A DNA stretch of 64,000 nt, taken from Pelomonas caseinilytica. GTDB taxonomy: Bacteria > Pseudomonadota > Gammaproteobacteria > Burkholderiales > Burkholderiaceae_C. The DNA lies in contig NZ_JAJTWT010000011.1 in the NCBI RefSeq assembly GCF_021353235.1, positions 1-64,000 on the forward strand, written 5' to 3'. Below, piece after piece: positions 16,763 through 24,155 of the stretch; position 1 is the stretch's first letter; every line of letters starts with the position of its first letter. The position numbers and the translations under genes are program-made. The notes under the pieces were generated by a model. The model was not told the DNA's origin, did not search any database, and saw only the letters and a list, made by a program, of their open reading frames with translations.

Positions 16763-19176
16763 CAATACCCCACGTGCAGTTCGAGCGAGGCGCTGCGCCC
16801 CGGGCTGACGGTGGCATAGGCGCTGCCCAGCGGGGCGGCTTCGTACCAGAGCTTGTGGACGTAGCGGCGGTCCTGCAGGTTGGTCACGAGCAAGGCCAGG
16901 CCCCAGGCGCGGTCGGCGCGGTCCCAGCCGAGCCGGGCGTCGAGGCGGCTGCGCGGACCGCCCACACGAAAGCTCGCCGTGCTGAGGCATTGGCCCTGCA
17001 CATAGGACTCCGGGTTGCAGCGCTGCGCGCTCTGGTAGGCAGCCTGCAGGTTGGCGCCGGCGCGTCCGCCGAACGCGGCGAAGCCATAGTCCACGCCGAT
17101 GCTGGCTCGGCTGCGCGGCGTGCCCACGGGCAGGCCTGCCAGGTCTTCGCCGCCGCTGGCGCGGCCGTGGCGGTAGGTCTGGTCCAGCAGCTCCAGCGCG
17201 CCGTTCAGCCGCAGCCCCGCGCTGAGCTGCCAACGGGCCTCGAGGTCCAGGCCGGTGCCGCGCTGGTCGCTGACGGTGACCTGGTAGGCCGGAATGGCGC
17301 CCGGCGTGCTGGCCGGCACGAGCTGCAGCGTCTGCAGGTTGTCGAAGCGGTACTGGAACAGCGACGCGCCCCAGCTCAGCGCCTGGTCGGCCAGCTGGCC
17401 CTTGAGGCCGAGTTCGAAGTTGGTGACGCGCTCGGGCTGGTAGCTGGAGGCCACCTGCAAGGTGTTGAAGCCGCCGGCCTGGTAGCCGCGCGTCACGGAG
17501 GCGTAGACCATCAGGTCGCGGCTGTAGCGGTGGTCCAGCACCAGGCGCGGGCTGGTGTCGGTCCAGCGCTTGCGCAGGCTCAGCGGCGCCTGCGTGGCGC
17601 CTTGCGTGGCGATCAGGGAGTTCTGGCTCATGCCGCCGCGCAGCTGGTCGGCCTGGTCCTGGCTCAACGCGCCCATCGCCACCAGCCCCGGGAAGAGGCC
17701 GGCGGCGTCCAGGGCCGCGAGCTGCGCGTCCAGCGCGCCCGCCTCGCGCAGCGGATTGAACCAGCTGAAGCGCTTGTCGTCGCGCGTGAAGCGCAGGCCG
17801 GTGGTGAGGCGGGTGGCCGGGCTCAGGTGCCAGATCACGTCGCCATAGACGGCCAGGGCGCGGTTGCGCGCCACGTTGCTCATGAGCTCCTGCCACGGCA
17901 GGCCCAGCAGGTCGACACCCGTCAGGCCCGCCGCGGCCGAGAGCTGGTTGACGGTGCTGAACAGAGGCAGGCCCAGCAGGTTGCCGCTCAGGGTGTCCAG
18001 CGAGGTGGTGGTGGCATCCGCCGAGGCCGTCTGGGTGGCGCGCTCGTCGTAGAGGCTCAGGCCGGCCAGCCAGTCGGCCATGCCCTGCTTGCCGGTCAGG
18101 CGGAACTCCTGCTGGAAGCTGCGGTTGCCTTCCAGGTTGGTGGTGGACAGGTAGATGGCCGGGTTGTTGGTGCCGTCGTTGTCCTGGCGGTTGAGGCTGC
18201 TGAAGTGGCGGTAGGCGGTGGTCGAGCTGAACTCCGCCCACGGCAGGCTGTGCTCGATGCGCAAGGTGAGGCCGTCGAAGTCGCGCTTCTCGCGGTCGCC
18301 GGCCACGTCGTTGAGCAAGGGCGCATGCAGTGGGTCCAGGTACTGGGCGGGGTCGGCCGGGAAGGGCGGCGGAGTGCCGGGCGCGCCGGCCTTCACGAGG
18401 CCGATGGCGGGGCGGGCGCGCTGGTCGAGCCTTTCATGCTCGTAGGTCAGAAAAGCCTGCGTGTCTTCGCTGGGTTGCCAGCGCAGGGCCAGGCGGGCGC
18501 CCCAGCTGTGGTCGCCACCGGCGCGCTGTCCGGTAGCCGCGTCGCGCAGTTCGCCGTTCGAACTGCGGGTCACGAGGCTGGCCCGTAGCGCCAGGCCGTC
18601 CCCCAAGGGCTGGTTGACGAGGGCCTCCGCCTGGCGCAGGCCGTGCTCGCCCAGGCGTAGCAGTCCACGGCCGCTCGCGCGGAACTCGGGCTCCTGCGTC
18701 ACGATGGAGATGGCGCCACCCGCGCTGTTGCGTCCGAACAGCGTGCCCTGCGGGCCCTTGAGCACTTCGATGCGCTTCACGTCGTTGAAGTTCAGCAGCG
18801 CGCCGCCCGTCTTGCCAGCGTACACGCCATCGACATACATGCCCACCGGCGAGTCCGTGCCGATGCCGAAGTCCGAAGTGCCGATGCCCCGCAAGGACAT
18901 GCGCGGCTGGGTCGGCTGGTTGGCGTCGACGTCCAGGCCGGGGATGTGGGCGTCCAGGTCGCCGAGGTTGGCGGCGCCCAGCTTGCGCACCTGGTCGGCA
19001 CCGAGCACCTGGATGGCGATGGGCACGCTTTGCAGTTGCTGCGTGCGCCCCTGGCCGGAGACCACCACGGTCTCGAGCTTCTGCGAGGCCTCGCCCTCCG
19101 AGGTCTGCGCCTGGGCGCACCAGGCCAGGACGGACAGGGCGATGACGCTGCGGCGCGGGCTGCGAAGGCGAGGCAT
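16762..19176 (-). CDS. TonB-dependent outer-membrane receptor
   Basis: The 804-residue protein starts with a signal peptide (cleavage near AQAQ, about residues 20-24), then TonB-box-like ETVVVSGQ. The plug domain contains SLRGIGTSDFGIGTDSPVG and VLKGPQGTLFGRNSAGGAI, and a 22-strand-type barrel ends in Tyr. It resembles the receptors of sphingomonads and related bacteria that import plant- or microbe-derived organic compounds rather than siderophores. It is first in a four-gene operon with every junction overlapping. An AGGAGA ribosome site precedes the ATG, and operator site D lies 22 bases upstream. It is therefore the likely entry point of the substrate for this pathway. Confidence 0.95.
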   Translation of the reverse strand: MPRLRSPRRSVIALSVLAWCAQAQTSEGEASQKLETVVVSGQGRTQQLQSVPIAIQVLGADQVRKLGAANLGDLDAHIPGLDVDANQPTQPRMSLRGIGTSDFGIGTDSPVGMYVDGVYAGKTGGALLNFNDVKRIEVLKGPQGTLFGRNSAGGAISIVTQEPEFRASGRGLLRLGEHGLRQAEALVNQPLGDGLALRASLVTRSSNGELRDAATGQRAGGDHSWGARLALRWQPSEDTQAFLTYEHERLDQRARPAIGLVKAGAPGTPPPFPADPAQYLDPLHAPLLNDVAGDREKRDFDGLTLRIEHSLPWAEFSSTTAYRHFSSLNRQDNDGTNNPAIYLSTTNLEGNRSFQQEFRLTGKQGMADWLAGLSLYDERATQTASADATTTSLDTLSGNLLGLPLFSTVNQLSAAAGLTGVDLLGLPWQELMSNVARNRALAVYGDVIWHLSPATRLTTGLRFTRDDKRFSWFNPLREAGALDAQLAALDAAGLFPGLVAMGALSQDQADQLRGGMSQNSLIATQGATQAPLSLRKRWTDTSPRLVLDHRYSRDLMVYASVTRGYQAGGFNTLQVASSYQPERVTNFELGLKGQLADQALSWGASLFQYRFDNLQTLQLVPASTPGAIPAYQVTVSDQRGTGLDLEARWQLSAGLRLNGALELLDQTYRHGRASGGEDLAGLPVGTPRSRASIGVDYGFAAFGGRAGANLQAAYQSAQRCNPESYVQGQCLSTASFRVGGPRSRLDARLGWDRADRAWGLALLVTNLQDRRYVHKLWYEAAPLGSAYATVSPGRSASLELHVGY

Positions 19177-19194
19177 GAGTGTCTCCTGGTCAAA

Positions 19195-19212
19195 ATGTAG
19201 CGATGACTATAT
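19195..19212. promoter_or_regulatory. Operator site D between TonB receptor and TetR copy 2
   Basis: TAGCGATGACTA at 19198-19209 is the exact reverse complement of the core at 9264-9275. It lies 22 bases before the TonB-receptor start and 55 bases before the TetR copy 2 start, so one site can control both divergent genes. Confidence 0.68.
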
Positions 19213-19263
19213 TGACTCGAATGGCCGTCGCGATCAGGTAAATCCCGCAGCTAGACTCGGCCC

Positions 19264-19944
19264 ATGCCCACCCCTCTTCCCCGCAAGCCACGCGCCCGCC
19301 CCGCCACCGCCGCGCCGCCGGACGTGGCCCCCAAGAAGGCGCCGACCCAGCCGCGCGCGGTCGAGACCTACGAGCGCATCCTCGCCATGGCGGCCGAATT
19401 GCTGGGCGAGGTCGGCATCGAGCAGCTGTCCACCAACCTGATCTGCCGCCGCCTCGCCATCACGCCGCCGGCGCTCTACCAGTACTTCCCCAACAAGTAC
19501 GCCATCCTTCACGAGCTGGGCCAGCGCCTCATGCAGCGCCAGAACGAATTGCTGGAGCCCTGGGCCACGCCGGCCACCATGGCCCTGCCCGAGGCGCGCT
19601 ATGCCAAGAGCGTCGCCAAGCTCTTCCTGGAGACTCTGCGGCTGACCGAGCAGATGCCGGCCGGCGTCTGGGTCACGCGCGCCCTGCGTGCCGTGCCCTC
19701 GTTGAAGGACGTCCGCATCCGCTCGCATGACGCGGTGACCGATCTGCTGCTGCAGGCCTTCATGGCGGCGCATCCCAACGTCGACCCGGCGCGCGCACGG
19801 GTCAGCATCCGGCTCGCCATCGATGCGCAGTACGCGGCGCTGGAATTGCTGTTCGACGATCCCAGCCAGTCTCCCGAAGCCGTGGCCGAGGTGATGGCCG
19901 AGATGGTGGCCGGGGAGCTGGCCCGCCTGCGCCGCAAATACTGA
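19264..19944 (+). CDS. TetR/AcrR-family transcriptional regulator (copy 2)
   Basis: The 226-residue protein has a Pro/Arg/Ala-rich N-terminal tail of about 35 residues. The helix-turn-helix follows (ETYERILAMAAELLGEVG, then RRLAITPPALYQYFPNKYA) and then a helical sensor domain. It is a paralogue of the regulator at 7284-7961, with a nearly identical recognition helix. Both could therefore bind the same TAGTCAYMRCTA operators. It is divergent from the TonB-receptor operon. No good ribosome site precedes the ATG. Two related regulators flanking one cluster may sense different intermediates or form mixed control. The ligand is unknown. Confidence 0.94.
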   Translation: MPTPLPRKPRARPATAAPPDVAPKKAPTQPRAVETYERILAMAAELLGEVGIEQLSTNLICRRLAITPPALYQYFPNKYAILHELGQRLMQRQNELLEPWATPATMALPEARYAKSVAKLFLETLRLTEQMPAGVWVTRALRAVPSLKDVRIRSHDAVTDLLLQAFMAAHPNVDPARARVSIRLAIDAQYAALELLFDDPSQSPEAVAEVMAEMVAGELARLRRKY

Positions 19945-20098
19945 GGCCCGCTGGCGACCAGCCCGAGTCCCGCGCGCAGCGCCTCGGCGCCCAGCCAGCC
20001 GGCGCCCGCGTTGCCGAGGTTGAGGGCCCTGCCAACCGCTACCCGCTACCGCATCAACAGTGCGGCGGCGCTGCTGGACGCGGGGCGCGACGGCGCGG

Positions 20099-21874
20099 TC
20101 ACCCCCGCCCCAACTGCGCCCGGATGGACTGAGGAATCAGCGTCCAGTCCACCTCGTCACCGTAGACGTCGAAATAGGACCGGGGCTCCACGTCGACGTG
20201 GATGTTGATGCGGCTGCCGCGCCAGCGGACGCAGAAATTGGCCTGAATCTCGGCGCGGACGAAGTTCTTCTCCCACTTGGCCTGCGGGCGACCGCCGCCG
20301 GGCACGTGGAAGTTGCTCAACACGCCCGAGTTGGCCGTACTGCGCCACGCATCGATCGCGCCCTCCACCGTCGACAACGGCCAGACGCCACCGATGGAAC
20401 CGTTCGGCGGGTTGTCGCCCTGCGCCTTGACGGCGGCCTTCCAGATGTCCTTCAGCATGCCGCTGGTGAAGTGCTGGTTGCCGTAGGCGACGGCGGCGGC
20501 ATCCTCGGTGGCGGACTGGTTCATCGCCGCTTCGAGTTCGGCGCTCTCGTTGGCGAGCTTCTCCGACAGCGCATTGCGCGCCTGGAGCTCGGCGGTGACG
20601 ATCTCGACGACCTGCCGGCAGGCGACGGCGGCGTTCTTGAACGCCTTGGCGATCTGGCCCGCTTCAGCCTTGGTCTTGGCTTCGCCCATCAACTTGCCGG
20701 CGTTCTGGAACGCGGCCCTGGCCTTCTTCTCGGCGGGGTCCCGCAGGTTGTACTGCTGATCGGTCCACGAGGTTTCGGCCCGCTCGTAGGCGAGCTCGGC
20801 GAGCTGCCTCTGGCGGCGCGCATTGGCCAGCGCCTGGACCGTCGTCTCGAAGGCACCCAGCGCGCTCTCGATCCTGGCGACGTCGAGCTTGGCGATCTGC
20901 TCCTCGACCGCGGTGGCGCGCGCCTTCAGCAGCGCGGTCTCGCCTTCGGTGGGCGAGCCGAGCTGGGCGGCCGCACCCTCCTGTTCCTGCTTCAGCTGCT
21001 CCTTCCAGGCGTCGCGCGCAGCGCGCTCGGCGGCGTCCAGCAGGCCGGGCAGCGCAGCAAGCAGCTTGCCGGCCTCGGCGTACTCGTCCTTGGCCGCGAA
21101 CTGGGCGGCGCCACTCCAGGCGGTCATCGCCTTCTTGAACAAGGCCGCCGGCACCGCGGCCTGCGCCGTCTCGTAGCGGCCCTGCAGTTTCTTGACCAGC
21201 TGGGCATGGATGCCTTGCTGCTTGTCGCGCTCCTCCAGGCGCTTCTCGACCGCGGCCACCGCCTTGTCCACGGGATCGAGCAGCGCCTTGACGGCGACGT
21301 AGTCCTTGTCCTCCCACTCGCTGCCGATCTTGCACCGGAGCTGGGTGAGGGTGGTGCGCTCCTTCATGTCGCGAGTACGCGTCTCGGCCTCTTCCAGCCG
21401 CTCGACCAGCTTGGGATAACTCGCGGCCACCGCCTTGTGCGCCGCGTCCTGCGCCGCGTTGGCCACCGGTGCGCCTTGCACCTGGGTCTGGGCGCGGGCC
21501 CCGGCCTGGACGCCTGCGTCCAGGTCCGCCCCCTTGCCCACCACGTCCACCTCGGCTGCAATCTTGGCGATCTTCAGGGCCGTGCTGATGGCGTTGGCGC
21601 TCAGGCTGTTCTCCGGCTTGAACACCAGCTTGCGTCCGATGGCCCGGCACTTGCCGAAGCCCAGCTTGTGCGCGCCGTTGTCGGCGATCTTGCGGATGAG
21701 GGAGTTCTCGATGGACTTGGCCACGATGATGAGCTGGGCCGTCTGCTCGGAGAACGGGAAGGCCTGCCACACCATGAACTCCATGGTCTCGGTCTGGGCC
21801 TCGAGCAGCGCCGCGCGCAGGTTGCGCTGGTAGACCGCGCTGTCCTTGATGTCCTTCAATTCCCGAAATGCCAT
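20099..21874 (-). CDS. Large Ala/Glu-rich helical protein of unknown function
   Basis: The 591-residue protein has no signal peptide or membrane segment. Residues 1-100 look globular (METMEFMV-like region, then FGKCRAIGRKLVFKPENSLS). The middle, about 130-450, is rich in Ala, Glu, Lys and Gln with heptad-like patterns (KLVERLEEAETRTRDMKER), so coiled coil is likely. The last 150 residues look like a globular domain with several Trp residues and beta-rich ends (RINIHVDVEPRSYFDVYGDE). I do not recognise a family. Such proteins sometimes accompany contractile or effector systems, but no such genes are nearby. It stands alone and converges on TetR copy 2. Confidence 0.75.
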   Translation of the reverse strand: MAFRELKDIKDSAVYQRNLRAALLEAQTETMEFMVWQAFPFSEQTAQLIIVAKSIENSLIRKIADNGAHKLGFGKCRAIGRKLVFKPENSLSANAISTALKIAKIAAEVDVVGKGADLDAGVQAGARAQTQVQGAPVANAAQDAAHKAVAASYPKLVERLEEAETRTRDMKERTTLTQLRCKIGSEWEDKDYVAVKALLDPVDKAVAAVEKRLEERDKQQGIHAQLVKKLQGRYETAQAAVPAALFKKAMTAWSGAAQFAAKDEYAEAGKLLAALPGLLDAAERAARDAWKEQLKQEQEGAAAQLGSPTEGETALLKARATAVEEQIAKLDVARIESALGAFETTVQALANARRQRQLAELAYERAETSWTDQQYNLRDPAEKKARAAFQNAGKLMGEAKTKAEAGQIAKAFKNAAVACRQVVEIVTAELQARNALSEKLANESAELEAAMNQSATEDAAAVAYGNQHFTSGMLKDIWKAAVKAQGDNPPNGSIGGVWPLSTVEGAIDAWRSTANSGVLSNFHVPGGGRPQAKWEKNFVRAEIQANFCVRWRGSRINIHVDVEPRSYFDVYGDEVDWTLIPQSIRAQLGRG

Positions 21875-22264
21875 CGCTCCCTCCAGAGCCTCCTCAGTGG
21901 CGCGGGATTCTGGGGCGGCCGGCCGGTTCCGTCATGGAGCGGGAACCGGCGACGGGAATGTCCCATGTCGCAACGGCGGTGCGTTTGTCGTCCTGAACGT
22001 CCCGTCGCGCCGCTGCCGCACGACCGTTGACTTAAGATCGCCCGCCTTCAATCGTGCGCCGCACGGCCGCCGCGGCCCCGGGCAGCGCCACGGCGGTGCG
22101 TCCAAGCCTGCGGCGAAGGCACAACCTGGAATTGCAAGTTCCCCCGGCCGGCGCGGCCCGACGGCCCGCCGCGGGGAGGAAACGCGGATGCTGAAAAACA
22201 AGATCAGACGTTGGACCGGGGCGTTCGCACGCCCGGGTGATGCCTTCGCAGCGGGAGCCGGCCG
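21875..22264. other. Intergenic region upstream of lpxL
   Basis: These 390 bases between the divergent genes hold a TTGACT box at 22027-22032 that could be a -35 element for the rightward lpxL operon, with only a weak -10 match. A possible 28-residue frame at 22189-22275 is described separately. Nothing else was recognised. Confidence 0.4.
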
Positions 22265-22275
22265 GTGGGACTGAA
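22189..22275 (+). CDS. Possible 28-residue leader ORF overlapping lpxL start
   Basis: An ATG at 22189 is preceded by GGGGAGGAAA, a strong ribosome-site candidate. The basic 28-residue product (MLKNKIRRWTGAF at the start) ends 11 bases inside lpxL in a different frame, which would permit translational coupling. No homology is recognised, and it may be fortuitous. Confidence 0.3.
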
Positions 22276-23134
22276 GCTGCTCGTGGGCCTGGTGTGGCTG
22301 CTGAGCTGGCTGCCCTTTCGCGCGGTCTCGGCGCTAGGCTGGGTGGCCGGGCAGTTGATCGCCAGCCTGCCCTCCTCTCGCCGGCACATCGGCGAGGTCA
22401 ACCTGCGGCTGTGCCTGCCTGACTGGACGCCGGCCCAGCGTCGCCGCCTGCTGCGGCGCCATTTCGTCGCCATGGTGCAGATGCTGCTGGAGTACGGCTA
22501 CTGCTGGTTCGCCTCGCCCGAGCGGCTGCGGCGGCTGATGCGCATCCAAGGCCTGCAGCACCTGAAGGCCCTCGAAGGCCGCCCGGTCATCCTCATGATG
22601 CCGCACTTCACCGGACTGGACCTCGCCGGCCTGCGCATCTCGATGGAGACGCCGGTCGTCAGCATCTATTCGCGGCAGAAAGATGCCTGGCTGGACGAAT
22701 TCTTCCGCACCCGGCGGCTGCGCCTGGGCACGGGCATCATCTTCTCGCGCCAGCAGGGCACCCGCTCGGTGATCCGGGCGCTGCGCGACGGCTACCGGCT
22801 CTACTACCTGCCCGACCAGGACTTCGGGCACCGGGACTCCGTCTTCGTGCCCTTCTTCGGCGTCAATGCCGCCACCATCACGGGCCTGTCGCGCATGGCG
22901 GCCGTGGCCAACGCCGCCGTGCTGCCCTGCTACCCGCGCCGTGAGGCGGATGGCTACACCCTCGTCATCGAGCCTGCCCTCGACGACTTCCCAACGGCCG
23001 ACGCCACCGCCGATGCCGCGCGGATGAACGCCGTCATCGAAGCCCAGGCGCGCCGACAATTGCACCAATACTTCTGGCTGCACAAGCGCTTCAAGTCCCG
23101 CCTGCCGGGCGAGGCGGATTTCTACGCAAGATGA
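22265..23134 (+). CDS. lpxL: Lipid A acyltransferase (LpxL/HtrB family)
   Basis: The 289-residue protein has one N-terminal hydrophobic helix (residues 3-20) and the family catalytic motif HFTGLD (His114, Asp119). It also has the conserved EYGYCW, SRQQGTRSVIRAL and LPDQDFG stretches of late lipid A acyltransferases. These inner-membrane enzymes add a secondary acyl chain from acyl-ACP to Kdo2-lipid IVA. The GTG start follows GGGAG with seven bases between. The stop overlaps the next gene (ATGA). Together with the LpxO-like gene it forms a lipid A modification pair. I cannot tell LpxL from LpxM function by sequence alone. Confidence 0.92.
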   Translation: MGLKLLVGLVWLLSWLPFRAVSALGWVAGQLIASLPSSRRHIGEVNLRLCLPDWTPAQRRRLLRRHFVAMVQMLLEYGYCWFASPERLRRLMRIQGLQHLKALEGRPVILMMPHFTGLDLAGLRISMETPVVSIYSRQKDAWLDEFFRTRRLRLGTGIIFSRQQGTRSVIRALRDGYRLYYLPDQDFGHRDSVFVPFFGVNAATITGLSRMAAVANAAVLPCYPRREADGYTLVIEPALDDFPTADATADAARMNAVIEAQARRQLHQYFWLHKRFKSRLPGEADFYAR

Positions 23135-24051
23135 CTTCCAACATTCCGTACATCAAGATCGCCATCGTGGCGGTCTTCGTCGCGAGTACCGTCTACGTGC
23201 ACTACCGCGGCCGCGTGCGCCTGGGGTTCTGGCGCCAGCTGATGGACCACTCCACTTTCATGGCGCCCATCAACTGCCTGATGTACATGTTCTCGCGGCT
23301 GCCGGCCAAGCCCTATCTGCCGGTGTCGGGCTTCCCGGAGCTGAAGCTGCTGGAGGACCATTGGCAGGACATCCGCGAGGAGGCCTACAAGCTCGCGCAG
23401 GCCGGCGAGATCAAGAAGTCCGACAAGTACAACGACGCCGGCTTCAACAGCTTCTTCAAGACCGGTTGGACGCGCTTTCACCTGAAGTGGTACGGCGACG
23501 CCCACCCCTCCGCCCGCGCCCTCTGCCCGGTGACGACCGGCCTGCTGCAGCGCATCCCGACCGTGAAGGCGGCCATGTTCGCCGCCCTGCCCCCCGGCGG
23601 CCGGCTGGTGACCCACCGCGACCCTTTCGCCGGCTCGGTGCGCTACCACCTCGGCCTCGTCACGCCCAACGACGACCGCTGCTACATCTCGGTCGACGGC
23701 GAGCGCTATTCCTGGCGCGACGGCCAGGGCGTCATCTTCGACGAGACCTACCTGCACTACGCCGAGAACCAGTCGGACAAGATGCGCATCATCCTGTTCT
23801 GCGACGTCGAGCGCCCGCTGACCAACCCGCTGGCCCGGGCCTTCAACCACTTCATCAGCCACACCCTCATCCGGGCCGCCGCGGCACCCAACTCGGACAC
23901 CGACCGCACCGGCGGCATCAACAAGCTGTTCGCCTACGTGCAGCAGGTGCGGCTGTTCGGCAAGCGCATCAAGGCGCGCAGCCGCTTCGCCTACTACGGG
24001 CTGCAGTGGCTGATCTTCGGCGGCCTGCTGCTGTGGTGGCTCTGGCCCTGA
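23131..24051 (+). CDS. lpxO: LpxO-type lipid A acyl-chain 2-hydroxylase
   Basis: The 306-residue protein has a membrane segment at each end (about residues 7-22 and 288-305) around an aspartyl/asparaginyl beta-hydroxylase domain. The iron ligands are His162 and Asp164 (THRDPF) and His209 (YLHYAEN). Arg219 (KMRIILF) is the likely 2-oxoglutarate contact. LpxO enzymes hydroxylate the 2-position of a secondary fatty acid of lipid A, facing the cytoplasm. The gene overlaps lpxL by four bases, which fits the hydroxylation of the chain that lpxL adds. Confidence 0.93.
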   Translation: MTSNIPYIKIAIVAVFVASTVYVHYRGRVRLGFWRQLMDHSTFMAPINCLMYMFSRLPAKPYLPVSGFPELKLLEDHWQDIREEAYKLAQAGEIKKSDKYNDAGFNSFFKTGWTRFHLKWYGDAHPSARALCPVTTGLLQRIPTVKAAMFAALPPGGRLVTHRDPFAGSVRYHLGLVTPNDDRCYISVDGERYSWRDGQGVIFDETYLHYAENQSDKMRIILFCDVERPLTNPLARAFNHFISHTLIRAAAAPNSDTDRTGGINKLFAYVQQVRLFGKRIKARSRFAYYGLQWLIFGGLLLWWLWP

Positions 24052-24155
24052 GCCGCTGCTAGCCGCCTGTCCACCGGCACACGCCGGCGTGACGAATGAT
24101 GGGGCGACAAGCCGTCGCTAGCATCGAAGGTTTTGGTCACACCAAACCCAAGGTC

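Noticed and set aside
16774-18588. A 604-codon plus-strand frame opposite the TonB-receptor gene
   Set aside because: The receptor on the minus strand has plug and barrel motifs; the opposite frame is Ala/Gly/Val/Arg-rich without domains.
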